50,839 bases of DNA from Actinobacteria bacterium OK074. GTDB taxonomy: Bacteria; Actinomycetota; Actinomycetes; Streptomycetales; Streptomycetaceae. Position 1 is the stretch's first letter, and the number at the start of each line of letters is the position of its first letter. The position numbers and the translations under genes are program-made. The stretch covers positions 1-50,839 of the forward strand of contig LJCV01000271.1 in assembly GCA_001298575.1 (NCBI GenBank), read 5' to 3'. Positions 17,103-25,327 of this stretch are shown in pieces. Under the pieces are notes generated by a model. The model was given only the letters and a program-made list of their open reading frames with translations, was not told where the DNA came from and made no database searches.

Positions 17103-17804
17103 CTACGGCGCCGTTGGCGATCCCAACGCCACCAGCCTCGTCACCAGATCCGTGAACGGGCCGTCCACCGGCTCGTCCGCGACCATGGCGCGGAGCAGGG
17201 TGGCCATCTCGTCGTCGTATGCCGCGCTCACCGCTGCCAACGCCGCGAAGTCGTGGACCAGTTGGACCTCCAGTTCGCGGCGGGGGATGCGGCGGCCCTC
17301 CAGCCAGATGAGGGCGGTGGACTCGGCGAGGGAGATCCAGGAGCGGACGACGAGTTCGAGGCGGGCCGGTGGGTGCTCGACCCGTAGGTGCGACAGGATT
17401 TGGACATAGGCGGCCTGGCGCACGGAGTCGATGAGGGCGTTGGTGCGGGACGAACCCACGGCCGGACCACCGCGCATGAGGGCGGAGAAACCGGGGCCGT
17501 GCTCGTCGACGAAGTCGAAGTAGCGGCGCATGACACGCAGCAGCCGGGCGCCGAGGGGACCCTCCTGGGGCTCGGCGAAACGGGCCGCCAGATCGTCCGA
17601 AGCGCGCGTCAACGCGGCCTCGTACAAGCTGAGTTTGCCGGGAAAGTAGTGGTAGACCAACGGCCGCGAGATACCCGCGGCCGAGGCTATCTCGTCGATG
17701 GAGACCTCGTCCGGCGAGCGTCTGCTGAACAGTTCGAGCGCGACGCCGATCAACTGCTGCCGCCGCTCCTCCACACCCATCCTGCGGCGCACCCCGGTTG
17801 TCAT
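17103..17804 (-). CDS. TetR-family transcriptional regulator
   Basis: A 233-residue TetR repressor. The N-terminal helix-turn-helix is clear at about residues 30-55 (EIASAAGISRPLVYHYF), preceded by ERRQQLIGVALELFSRR. The C-terminal ligand domain resembles those of actinobacterial TetR proteins of unknown ligand (PGFSALMRGG, SWISLAE). It lies downstream of the sigma-like membrane-protein gene on the same strand, 91 bases away, and convergent with the isomerase gene. The target is not evident; no clear palindrome stands out next to it. Confidence 0.92.
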   Translation of the reverse strand: MTTGVRRRMGVEERRQQLIGVALELFSRRSPDEVSIDEIASAAGISRPLVYHYFPGKLSLYEAALTRASDDLAARFAEPQEGPLGARLLRVMRRYFDFVDEHGPGFSALMRGGPAVGSSRTNALIDSVRQAAYVQILSHLRVEHPPARLELVVRSWISLAESTALIWLEGRRIPRRELEVQLVHDFAALAAVSAAYDDEMATLLRAMVADEPVDGPFTDLVTRLVALGSPTAP

Positions 17805-17895
17805 GCGAACACCTTACCGATCGATTCCAGCCGAGAACGGCCAGGACCGACCAGGGGCGCTCAGACCCGGACCCGGTAACCGCACCAGGGGCCTC

Positions 17896-19830
17896 TCACC
17901 GCAACCCGGTGACGCGCCGGCCGTCCCGCAGTGTTCCCGCGAGCCCCGCCTGCGCGCCCTCCTTCGCCGGAGCCGCCAGCACGTTCCCGACGGCCGCGCC
18001 GGTCACCGCGCCTGTGGCCCGGACCGACGCCGTGTTCGAACTGCCCGCCGCCAGCAGGTACCACGCGCCCGTGCGCGCCTTCCACAACACGCCCGCCAGC
18101 ACGTGCGGATCCTTCGTGCCGCACGCGGGGGAGTCCTCGGCCTTCGCCGCGACCGCCCCGTAAATGCCACCGGGCGTGTGGAACTGGGCCAGTACGCGGC
18201 TGCCGTCGCCCCGCCATGTGTCCGCCCGCGTGCACACCCAGGCCGCGGAGCCGCTCCCGTCCGGCAGCGTCTGCACCGCGTACTGCCACACGTTCACCGA
18301 CCGCACGCCCTCCGCGCGCACCGCCGCCAACGAGCAGGCGTACGGCGCCCACATGCGCAGCCCCGCCGCCCCGCCCGCCCCCCGCGGCGCGCTCGGACGG
18401 CCGGCCGTCAGCCGTGCGGGGGTCAGCTCGCCGAGGTCGGTCACCAGCCGCGTCACCGAACCGCTCGTCAGCGCGAGGGCGTTCCACGCCGTGCACGATC
18501 CGCCACGCGCCGCCGACGACGCGAAGGGTGCCGTCACCCCGTCCGTCAGCCCCAGGTCCATGACCCCGGCCGACGGCTTCATCAGGTCCCGCTCGCCCAC
18601 CTTCGTCACCCAAGGGGCCGTCAGATAGCGGACGTTGCCGTCGGCCCGGTCCAGGACCACCGCCTCGGCGTCGCCCTCCCCGGCCCCGTCCACCCGCGCC
18701 AGGTCGAGCGCCGCGCCGCCCGTACCGGAGGTGGGTTCGGCGTAGCGGACGATGCGCAGGCCGTCGTAGAACAGCACCACCCGCGCCGAGTCCGTGGTGC
18801 CCGCGTACAGCAACTGCGGTGGGCCCGAAGGGCCGCCCGCCGGGGTGCCGGCCGCCGCCGACACCGCCACCGACTCGCCCGGCCGCGCCCACACCGCGAG
18901 CGCCCGCCGCAACAACGCCTTGTCACCGGTGAGTTCACCGCGCGCGGGCCACACCGAGAAGTCCGTGCGCGCCGACGTCTTCCACGCGGTCGCCGTCGCC
19001 ATCGTCAACCTGCCCGGTTGCAGGGCCGCTTGGGCCGCCGGATTGCGCGCGTACGACGGCGCCGCTGCCCCGTCCGGGCCCCAGCCGCCGCCCGGCAGGC
19101 CGAGCAGTGCCCCGCACACCACGACCGCGGCCGTCGCCGCGAGCGCCGCCTTGCCGTGCTGGCGCCGCCGCATCAGATCCGTGGGCCGCGCGTGCAGCGA
19201 ACACGGGTCGAACTCCGGCGACCCCAACAGGGCGTCCTGCGCGGGCACTTCACCCGCCTCGGCGACCGCCGCGCCCGGGTCCTCGACCCCCGCCGCGTCC
19301 AGCAGTTTGCGTACGGCGCCGTCGTCCAGCTTCTCCAGACCGCGCAGCACGTACGCCGCCCGGGCCGGGTCCGAGAGCCCCGACAGCCGCTGGTCCAGGG
19401 CGAGTTCGTCCGCCCCGCCCGAACGCGGGAACAGCCGCAGCCCCCACACCTGCGGCAGCAGCGGCGGCAGTTGGGCCCGCTTCGGCAACGCCCGGCGTTT
19501 CAGCGGCAGTCCGGCGTGCAGTGCCGTACGGACCACCTGGAGGCGTACGTAGGCGTAGCCGGGGTCGCCGTCCCGGGAGCCCTTCGCCTGGGCGGGGATC
19601 GCCGGGGCGGAGGTCCGCTTGCGCGGCAGCGCCCGTTGCACGAGGGCGTGGGCCGTGAGGACGCGGCGGTTGCGGCCGAGGGCCGGGGGGAGGGTGAGGT
19701 AGGCCAGCCGGACCAGGCGGGGGTAGTGCTCTACGAGTGCGGCTTCCGCTTGGTCCACGTCCACCACGGGGGTGCGGGAGGGGGAGGTTGCGGGGCGCGG
19801 ACGGACATCCTGTGACTGCACGTTCAGCAA
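17896..19830 (-). CDS. Membrane protein with sigma-factor-like N-terminus and large exported domain
   Basis: A 644-residue protein of unknown function. Residues 28-70 (ALVEHYPRLVRLAYLTLP) resemble region 2 of ECF sigma factors. Residues 145-190 (LSGLSDPARAAYVLRGLEKL) resemble region 4, but with a degenerate recognition helix. One membrane segment follows at about 228-246. The remaining 390 residues are probably outside the cell, with no recognised catalytic motif and at least two pairs of cysteines. The N-terminal part would be cytoplasmic. It may have arisen from a sigma/regulator fold that lost promoter binding. The gene is followed by TetR on the same strand. Initiation at ATG 19830 is not supported by a strong ribosome site. 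Confidence 0.7.
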   Translation of the reverse strand: MLNVQSQDVRPRPATSPSRTPVVDVDQAEAALVEHYPRLVRLAYLTLPPALGRNRRVLTAHALVQRALPRKRTSAPAIPAQAKGSRDGDPGYAYVRLQVVRTALHAGLPLKRRALPKRAQLPPLLPQVWGLRLFPRSGGADELALDQRLSGLSDPARAAYVLRGLEKLDDGAVRKLLDAAGVEDPGAAVAEAGEVPAQDALLGSPEFDPCSLHARPTDLMRRRQHGKAALAATAAVVVCGALLGLPGGGWGPDGAAAPSYARNPAAQAALQPGRLTMATATAWKTSARTDFSVWPARGELTGDKALLRRALAVWARPGESVAVSAAAGTPAGGPSGPPQLLYAGTTDSARVVLFYDGLRIVRYAEPTSGTGGAALDLARVDGAGEGDAEAVVLDRADGNVRYLTAPWVTKVGERDLMKPSAGVMDLGLTDGVTAPFASSAARGGSCTAWNALALTSGSVTRLVTDLGELTPARLTAGRPSAPRGAGGAAGLRMWAPYACSLAAVRAEGVRSVNVWQYAVQTLPDGSGSAAWVCTRADTWRGDGSRVLAQFHTPGGIYGAVAAKAEDSPACGTKDPHVLAGVLWKARTGAWYLLAAGSSNTASVRATGAVTGAAVGNVLAAPAKEGAQAGLAGTLRDGRRVTGLR

Positions 19831-19871
19831 AACGAGCGGTACGTCTCTTGGTTACCGGTGGGGTTGGCGGG

Positions 19872-19962
19872 GGTTGCTTTTTGGCTGCCGGCCGGTGGGG
19901 GTCGCTCGCGACCACGCGGCGGCAGTCGCAGATCAGACCCCGCGCCGCCGAAGGGGCGCGTT
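19872..19962 (+). repeat. Dispersed 3'-end hairpin element, copy 3 (diverged long type)
   Basis: Diverged copy: GGTCGCTCGCGACC, CACGCGGCGGCAGTCGCAGATC and the terminal CCCCGCGCCGCCGAAGGGGC. It lies downstream of the TPR-protein gene (stop at 19986), whose mRNA would read into its hairpin. Confidence 0.65.
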
Positions 19963-19985
19963 GTCGCCACGGAAGCTACACGGTG

Positions 19986-20492
19986 CTACTCCTGCTCTAC
20001 CAACGCCCTGCCGTAGTTGGCCAACGAGCGCTGGTAGCGCGGTAGATGAGGGGCCAGGGCGGTCAGGGTCAGGGACAGGGCCTCGCGGTCCCGGCCCAGG
20101 TCTGACAGGCAGAGGGCCAGGAAGCCGCGTACGGCGTCGTCCAACTCGTCGGAGGGGGCGTTGAGTTCGGGGGTGAGGAGCTTGACGCCCTCTTCCGGTT
20201 GGCCGAGGTTGCGCAGGGAGCTGGAGAGCTGGATCTTCGCCCGGCGGCCCGCGTAGCCGTCGAGGCCGTGGTCCAGGGCCTCGCGGTAGAGCGGGACCGC
20301 GCGGTCGGAGTGGCCCGTGGAGTCCCAGGCGCAGGCGCGTTCGAAGGCGGCGCGGGGGCTGTCGGCGGGCAACTCGGCGGCCAGGGCGTCGATCACGGCG
20401 CGGAAGTCGGCCTCGGCGGCCTCGTCGGCCTCGGCGTAGTCGTCGAGAGTGACCCACGCGGCGGCCACGCGCTGTTCCCAGTCGGTGTGCAT
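19986..20492 (-). CDS. Tetratricopeptide-repeat protein
   Basis: A 168-residue soluble helical protein with TPR-like repeats in its middle and C-terminal parts (AFERACAWDSTGHSDRAVPL, YREALDHGL, LSSSLRNLGQPEEGVKLL, LALCLSDLGRDREALSLTL). It belongs to the small actinobacterial TPR_5-type group, which probably scaffolds protein contacts. The chosen ATG at 20492 begins MHTDWEQRVAAAW; a longer frame upstream runs over the divergent lipoprotein promoter and is rejected. No enzyme motif is present. Confidence 0.82.
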   Translation of the reverse strand: MHTDWEQRVAAAWVTLDDYAEADEAAEADFRAVIDALAAELPADSPRAAFERACAWDSTGHSDRAVPLYREALDHGLDGYAGRRAKIQLSSSLRNLGQPEEGVKLLTPELNAPSDELDDAVRGFLALCLSDLGRDREALSLTLTALAPHLPRYQRSLANYGRALVEQE

Positions 20493-20637
20493 GGGCCCTA
20501 GCCTCGCATCACCTTTGGGCGTGGATCGCCCGAGGGTCCTGTGGGTCCGGTTTGAGCGTCCGGGGCGTGGGAGCCGTATCGAACACGAGGCCCCCGCCGG
20601 GGTTTTCAGCTGTGCACGCAAGTCGCTGGAGGAACAG

Positions 20638-21057
20638 ATGAGGTTGACGCACCGGAAAGTCGCGACCGGAGCCGTCGGCGCGGCCGTGACCCTGCTGGCA
20701 CTGGCGGGATGCAGCAGCGGCGGCAGCGCCAAGGCGGAGGCCAAGGTGCCCGCCACGGCCACCGGCAGCCTGGAGGAACTGGCCGCCGACGTGGACTGCA
20801 AGCCCAACCTCCAGACGGACGCCGACGAAATCCGCCAGGCCATCTGCGACACCGACGACGGCAAGTACATCCTGCTCACCTTCGCCACCGACCGCGGCCA
20901 GCGCGAGTGGCTCAACACGGCGGAGGACTACGGCGGTTACTTCCTCGTCGGCCGCAAGTGGACCGTGTCCGTGGGCAAGGAGAAGGTCGTGGACGCGCTG
21001 CAGGGCCGGCTGGGCGGCACCATCGAGGTGGGAGCGTCGCACGCCTCGCACCAGTAG
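20638..21057 (+). CDS. Small lipoprotein of unknown function
   Basis: A 139-residue secreted lipoprotein: positively charged start, hydrophobic core and lipobox LALAGC, with the lipidated cysteine at residue 25 followed by a serine/glycine spacer. The mature part has two cysteines (VDCKPN and AICDTD) that could form a disulfide. The fold (YILLTFATDRGQREWL, YFLVGRKWTV) is shared by many hypothetical Streptomyces lipoproteins. The ATG at 20638 follows GGAGGAACAG, which fixes the start. It is divergent from the TPR gene. No function is assigned. Confidence 0.82.
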   Translation: MRLTHRKVATGAVGAAVTLLALAGCSSGGSAKAEAKVPATATGSLEELAADVDCKPNLQTDADEIRQAICDTDDGKYILLTFATDRGQREWLNTAEDYGGYFLVGRKWTVSVGKEKVVDALQGRLGGTIEVGASHASHQ

Positions 21058-21180
21058 GCGCCCGGCGCGGCCTCGTTGGCCCTTGGCCGTTGGCCCGAAG
21101 TGGTGCGAAGTGGTGTGCCGTGCGGAGCGGTTCGGGAAGAGCGGAAGAGCGGCGGTTAGGGAAGAGCGGAAGAGCACAGC

Positions 21181-21217
21181 AGAAGGCCGGTGGTGGAAGT
21201 TCCACCACCGGCCTTCT
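21181..21217. terminator. Perfect bidirectional hairpin between convergent lipoprotein and DUF1996 genes
   Basis: AGAAGGCCGGTGGTGG pairs perfectly with CCACCACCGGCCTTCT around a five-base loop. It sits about 120 bases after the lipoprotein stop and about 65 bases after the DUF1996 stop on the other strand. It can therefore terminate both transcripts. Confidence 0.85.
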
Positions 21218-21282
21218 CGGTGCGGTGCTCAAGCCGTGCTCAAGCGGATCGGGCGGTCACCCTCGCGGGTGGCCCGGCCGGA

Positions 21283-22830
21283 TCAGGTGCAGTTCTTGCC
21301 CTTGTTGATGCAGCCGACAACCTTGTTCATCAGGTTGGTGCTCATGAAGTTGATGAAGTCGTCGTGGTCGGTGATCGGCTTGTGCAGCTCTTCGGGGAAG
21401 CCGTCCACCGCGTAGGCGTTCTTGACCTGACCGTTCTGGATGGTCGGGGCCGGAACGTTGTAGACCAGACGCATCGTCAGCTGCGGGATGGCCACGAAGC
21501 CGTTCCCGCAGACCCCGCTCGCCGGGTCCGCGAAGGCCACGTGCGTACGGTGGTTGGCGCTGTCCGCGTTCTTGCCGTCCCAGCAGCTCTGGAAGGCGAA
21601 CGTCCGGACCACCTTGCTGCCCTGCGGGCAGATCGGGTACTGGTCCGTCAGCTGGACCTTGTTCTCGAAGCCGGTGCAGCTCCAGTGCGCGTTGGCGTTG
21701 GCGGTGCCGTTGACGAACGCCTTGGCGTCACCGGTGATGATCCGCAGCGCGGTCGGCATGGCGACGACCTTGCTCGCCGGGCTGCCGACGAACTTGATCT
21801 GCGCCTGGCTGGCCTGGACGATCCGGCCGACGTTGCCCTCTGCGCCACCGCCGAGGTCGTTCTGGTCGATCTCCTGCGAGCCGTCCTGGACGCGGACGAC
21901 CGGCCAGTAGTACGTCGACTTGTCTTCCTGCTCCTGGCAGCTGGTGCCCGCGGCCTCGAACTGCTGGTCGCTGGTGAAGGCGTTGTTGTCCTGGTTGCCG
22001 ACGTAGTCGTGCGTGTGGTGCGCACCGTTGTCGACACCCGGGGCCACGATCACGTTGTCACTGTTGCGCAGCTTGGCGTTGCCGGTGCCGCAGATCGTGG
22101 TGAACGAACCCTTCGAGGCGTTGCCCGTGTTCTGCGGCTTGGCCTGGACGTTGGCCGCGACCTTCGTGATGTCCACGAAGTCCGCCGCGACCGGGCCGTT
22201 GCCGCCCTGGCCACCGACGTTGGCGGGTGCGGAGGCGGAGGCGGACGCGCTGGGGCTGGCCGAAGCCTGGCCCTGGCCGTTGTTCCCGTTCCCGTTGTTC
22301 CCGTTCCCGTTGTTGTTATTGCCGTTCCCGTTGCCGTTGCCCGCCGTGGTGGTGTTGTTCGCGGCGGCACCGGTGCAGGTGGCGAGGTTGGGCAACGAAC
22401 TCGGAGCGGTGGCGCCGACCCGCTTGAAGTCGATCTGGATACGCTGGATCACCGCGGTCCGCTTGTCCTTCAGCGGGCCCAGGATGGCGTTCTGGACGAA
22501 GTTCGCGTCACCTGCCTGCGCCTGGCGCGTAGATGCGAGACGGGAGTACGCCTCGGTGATCTGCTTGTCGAGGGTGGCCAGTTCCGTGTCCACGCCCGAC
22601 TTCGCACCACTGGGCACGCTGGTCAGCTGCTGACTGACGTCCGGGCAGGAGATCGTCGCGATCTGCGCTGCGGCGGCCTTGGTGCTGTTGTTCTGCGACG
22701 AGTTGGTCTCGTGCGCGGAAGCGTAGAAATTAGCCCAGATCAGCCCGCCCCCACCGAGCGCTAGGGCCGCCGATGCGGCTATGGCCCGGTTGGCCAGCGA
22801 CGAACGGCGTTTGCGATTGTTGCGTCCCAT
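21283..22830 (-). CDS. Exported DUF1996-domain protein
   Basis: A 515-residue protein with a basic start and a hydrophobic segment (residues 15-35) acting as signal or anchor. A helical region of about 120 residues follows, then a low-complexity linker of alternating Asn/Gly near residues 152-178 running into Ser/Pro/Ala. The DUF1996 domain occupies roughly 195-515. The domain shows the family signature HHTHDYVGN near residue 260, paired cysteines (TICGTG, TSCQEQED, CPQGS, CINKGKNC) and TNLMNK near the end. DUF1996 is found mainly in fungi and actinobacteria; function is unknown, and a carbohydrate or wall role is often guessed. The ATG follows GAGGAG. The reverse-strand frame is a shadow. 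Confidence 0.88.
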   Translation of the reverse strand: MGRNNRKRRSSLANRAIAASAALALGGGGLIWANFYASAHETNSSQNNSTKAAAAQIATISCPDVSQQLTSVPSGAKSGVDTELATLDKQITEAYSRLASTRQAQAGDANFVQNAILGPLKDKRTAVIQRIQIDFKRVGATAPSSLPNLATCTGAAANNTTTAGNGNGNGNNNNGNGNNGNGNNGQGQASASPSASASASAPANVGGQGGNGPVAADFVDITKVAANVQAKPQNTGNASKGSFTTICGTGNAKLRNSDNVIVAPGVDNGAHHTHDYVGNQDNNAFTSDQQFEAAGTSCQEQEDKSTYYWPVVRVQDGSQEIDQNDLGGGAEGNVGRIVQASQAQIKFVGSPASKVVAMPTALRIITGDAKAFVNGTANANAHWSCTGFENKVQLTDQYPICPQGSKVVRTFAFQSCWDGKNADSANHRTHVAFADPASGVCGNGFVAIPQLTMRLVYNVPAPTIQNGQVKNAYAVDGFPEELHKPITDHDDFINFMSTNLMNKVVGCINKGKNCT

Positions 22831-23229
22831 GGAACTCCTCTGACTTCCTTGCGGGGCGGAGGCGCCCGACAGGAGTGAAGCGGCTCCATTCCATACGCGT
22901 GAGGCTCGTGAGGTGTTCAGAACCCCCGGAAAAACTTAGAGGTTCCTGAGCCCAAAAAGGGAGGAAGGCAGGCAGAAGGGCCCGTTTCAACGGCTGCTCG
23001 GCGGGGTAACCGACGTGTTTTTGAACGCCGTTCAGCGGACGTCGGGCCCGGGTTGGGTACGTCCGACCGCTATGGGCTCAACGGCCGTAAAAACCAGGGG
23101 AGTTCGGGATATCCGTGCCCAAACGCCACTGTGCGGGCCGGTAGTTGTTCCGGCCCGCACAGTGACAAGTGGCGGTGCTGCGGTGGCGGTGCCGCAAGTG
23201 GCAGTGCTGGAGCGCGAACTGAGCCTCCG
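22831..23229. other. Intergenic region upstream of the DUF1996 gene
   Basis: It holds the DUF1996 promoter side and, toward 23160, the terminator of the winged-helix gene. A small inverted repeat GAACGCCGTTC lies around 23022-23032. I see no supported gene; short open frames here lack a ribosome site. Confidence 0.55.
23127..23164 (-). terminator. Perfect 15-bp hairpin after the winged-helix regulator gene
   Basis: CACTGTGCGGGCCGG pairs with CCGGCCCGCACAGTG around an 8-base loop, 65 bases beyond the stop of the regulator gene. There is no U-tract, as is common for Streptomyces terminators. Confidence 0.85.
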
Positions 23230-23835
23230 TCAACGACCGGTCGGCGGCGCGTACTTGTAGCCCACGCGCCGGACCGTCTGGATCGTCCCGCGGTGCGCGG
23301 CGCCCAGCTTGCGGCGCAGCCGGGCGACGTGGACGTCGACCGTGCGGCCGTCGCCGACGTGCCCGTAGCCCCACACCGTGGTGACCAGCTGGTCGCGGGT
23401 GTGCACCCGGTGCGGATGCGCGACGAGATGGGCGAGCAACTCGAACTCCAGGTAGGTGAGGTCGAGTTCGCGCCCGTCCACCTCCGCCGTGCGCTGCACG
23501 GTGTCCACCTGGACGAGCGGGCCGGGCCCGGCGGTGACGGCGTCCGCGCGCGACTGCTGCGGGACCGCGGCCGGGGCCGGGACCGCGACGGGCAGGAACG
23601 GGGGCCGCTGGTCGGCCGGGACGAGCACCAGGTAGCCGATCATCGGCGGCTGGCCCGGCAGCGTGGGGGGGGTGTGCTGGGGTGCGGGCAGCCAAGTGGC
23701 GCCCGGCGGCAGGAAGTCCGCGACGTCCACGACCTCGTCCCGGTCGACGGCGCGCAGCCGGTGGCGTGCGGAACCGTTCGCCGAGGACGCGGTGGCGGGG
23801 GCGGCGGAGGTGGAGAGAGAACGAGTGGTCGCCAT
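23230..23835 (-). CDS. Orphan OmpR/PhoB-type winged-helix regulator without receiver domain
   Basis: A 201-residue protein. The last 95 residues form a full OmpR/PhoB DNA-binding winged helix: LDLTYLEFELLAHLVAHP, HTRDQLVTTVWGY, then the recognition helix TVDVHVARLRRKLG and the wing TVRRVGYKY. The first 105 residues are not a receiver: they are Ala/Pro-rich with one hydrophobic stretch (MIGYLVLVP) and no phosphorylatable Asp pocket. It may therefore bind DNA constitutively or use another signal. No kinase is adjacent. The gene ends in a perfect hairpin terminator and is preceded by a possible 40-residue leader ORF. Confidence 0.88.
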   Translation of the reverse strand: MATTRSLSTSAAPATASSANGSARHRLRAVDRDEVVDVADFLPPGATWLPAPQHTPPTLPGQPPMIGYLVLVPADQRPPFLPVAVPAPAAVPQQSRADAVTAGPGPLVQVDTVQRTAEVDGRELDLTYLEFELLAHLVAHPHRVHTRDQLVTTVWGYGHVGDGRTVDVHVARLRRKLGAAHRGTIQTVRRVGYKYAPPTGR

Positions 23836-23963
23836 GAGAGGTCAGCTCTTTCGCGCGAGAAAGTTCGTCGGATGGGCCGACTGCCGCGAGTTCGTGGTCG
23901 GGCTCGTCGGCGCGTCGAGGGACGTACGTCCTGCGCCTGGCTCGGGGGCCGGGGGTACGGCTG

Positions 23964-24086
23964 CTAGCGGGCCGGCGCGGTCGTCGCGCGGCAACACTCC
24001 CGGTCGAAGTCGTGATGCTGACGAGAAGGCCAGAACGGCTCAAGGTCATGGCGACCCGTCGCGGTGTACTTCTGGAAGCTGGCCAT
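23964..24086 (-). CDS. Possible 40-residue leader peptide ORF upstream of the winged-helix regulator
   Basis: This short frame starts with ATG at 24086 (MASFQKYTATGRHDLEPFWP) and continues with HHDFDRECCRAT before its TAG at 23964. It lies between the glnII terminator and the winged-helix gene, ending 128 bases before it. Third positions are about 80% G/C, consistent with coding but not proof. Tandem cysteines near the end and the H-x-D-x-x-R pattern recall actinobacterial regulatory leader peptides. The ribosome site is weak (TAGG close to the ATG). Confidence 0.45.
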   Translation of the reverse strand: MASFQKYTATGRHDLEPFWPSRQHHDFDRECCRATTAPAR

Positions 24087-24225
24087 GGGCCTATTGAAGC
24101 AGACGGGAGGGCGCAGCAGGAGTCTCCTCTCACAGCTTGGACAGCGCCTTGGCACGAAGTTGACGCCCGGCGCGGGTGGCAGAGGTGCCCACAGCCGGAC
24201 GAGGGGGCGTGCGCGGGGCACGCGA

Positions 24226-24256
24226 AAGGGCGCCCACCGTGACGGTGGGCGCCCTT
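24226..24256 (-). terminator. glnII transcription terminator
   Basis: AAGGGCGCCCACCG and CGGTGGGCGCCCTT form a perfect 14-bp stem with a three-base loop, about 42 bases after the glnII stop. It is a strong intrinsic-type hairpin. Confidence 0.88.
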
Positions 24257-24298
24257 CGGAGTCGTACGGCGCTGCCGCGGGGAGGCGGCGGCGGTGGA

Positions 24299-25327
24299 TC
24301 AGACCTGGCCGGCCTTCTCCAGTGCGGAGCAGCACGTGTCGACGATCAGGCGGGTGACGACGTACGGGTCGACGTTCGCGTTGGGACGGCGGTCCTCGAT
24401 GTAGCCCTTGCCGTCGACCTCGACCTGCCACGGGATACGGACCGAGGCGCCGCGGTTGGAGACGCCGTAGGAGTACTCGTTCCACGGGGCGGTCTCGTGC
24501 AGACCGGTCAGGCGGTCGTCGATGCCGGCGCCGTAGTTCTTGACGTGGTCGAGGGGCTTGGAGCCCTCGCCGAGGGACTCGCACGCGGTGATGATCGCGT
24601 CGTAGCCCTCGCGCATCGCCTTCGTGGAGAAGTTGGTGTGCGCGCCCGCGCCGTTCCAGTCGCCCTTGACCGGCTTGGGGTCGAGGGTCGCGGAGACGCC
24701 GAAGTCCTCGGCGGTGCGGTAGAGCAGCCAGCGGGCGATCCACATGTGGTCGGAGACCTCGAGCGGGGAGACCGGGCCGACCTGGAACTCCCACTGGCCG
24801 GGCATGACCTCGGCGTTGATGCCGGAGATCGCGAGGCCCGCCTTGAGGCAGTTGTCCAGGTGCGCCTCGACGATGTCACGGCCGAAGATCTCGTCCGAGC
24901 CGACGCCGCAGTAGTAGCCGCCCTGCGGGGCCGGGAAGCCGCCCTTCGGGAAGCCGAGCGGGTAGCCGTCCTTGAAGAACGTGTACTCCTGCTCGATGCC
25001 GAAGATCGGCTCCTGCGCGGCGAACTTGGTGGCGACCTCGGTCAGCGCGGCGCGGGTGTTCGACTCGTGCGGCGTGAAGTCGATGTTCTGGACCTCGCAC
25101 AGGACGAGGACGTCGTCGCCGCCGCGGATCGGGTCGGGACAGGTGAAGACCGGCTGCAGCACGCGGTCCGAGGCGTGCCCCTCGGCCTGGTTCGTGGAGG
25201 ACCCGTCGAAGCCCCAGATCGGCAGCTCGGCACCCTTGGCGTCGTCGGCGAGTATCTTCGTCTTCGAACGGAGCTTGGCCGTCGGCTCGGTGCCGTCGAT
25301 CCAGATGTACTCAGCCTTGAAGGTCAC
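24299..25327 (-). CDS. glnII: Glutamine synthetase type II (GlnII)
   Basis: A 342-residue eukaryote-like glutamine synthetase that condenses glutamate and ammonia with ATP in the cytoplasm. Family landmarks are WGFDGSSTNQAEG, the glutamate/metal motif FGIEQEYTFF, the ATP-binding WNGAGAHTNFSTKAMR and NRGASVRIP. It lacks the adenylylation-loop tyrosine of type I enzymes, so GlnE should not control it. The GTG at 25327 is preferred because AAGGA sits 8 bases before it; an ATG at 25336 would overlap that site. It is expressed alone with its own hairpin terminator. GlnR-like pentamers lie upstream at 25448-25496. Confidence 0.96.
   Translation of the reverse strand: MTFKAEYIWIDGTEPTAKLRSKTKILADDAKGAELPIWGFDGSSTNQAEGHASDRVLQPVFTCPDPIRGGDDVLVLCEVQNIDFTPHESNTRAALTEVATKFAAQEPIFGIEQEYTFFKDGYPLGFPKGGFPAPQGGYYCGVGSDEIFGRDIVEAHLDNCLKAGLAISGINAEVMPGQWEFQVGPVSPLEVSDHMWIARWLLYRTAEDFGVSATLDPKPVKGDWNGAGAHTNFSTKAMREGYDAIITACESLGEGSKPLDHVKNYGAGIDDRLTGLHETAPWNEYSYGVSNRGASVRIPWQVEVDGKGYIEDRRPNANVDPYVVTRLIVDTCCSALEKAGQV

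Noticed and set aside
23078..24133. 351-codon minus-strand frame over the winged-helix gene
   Set aside because: Out of frame with the OmpR-type domain, Arg/Pro-rich, and it crosses the terminator hairpin.
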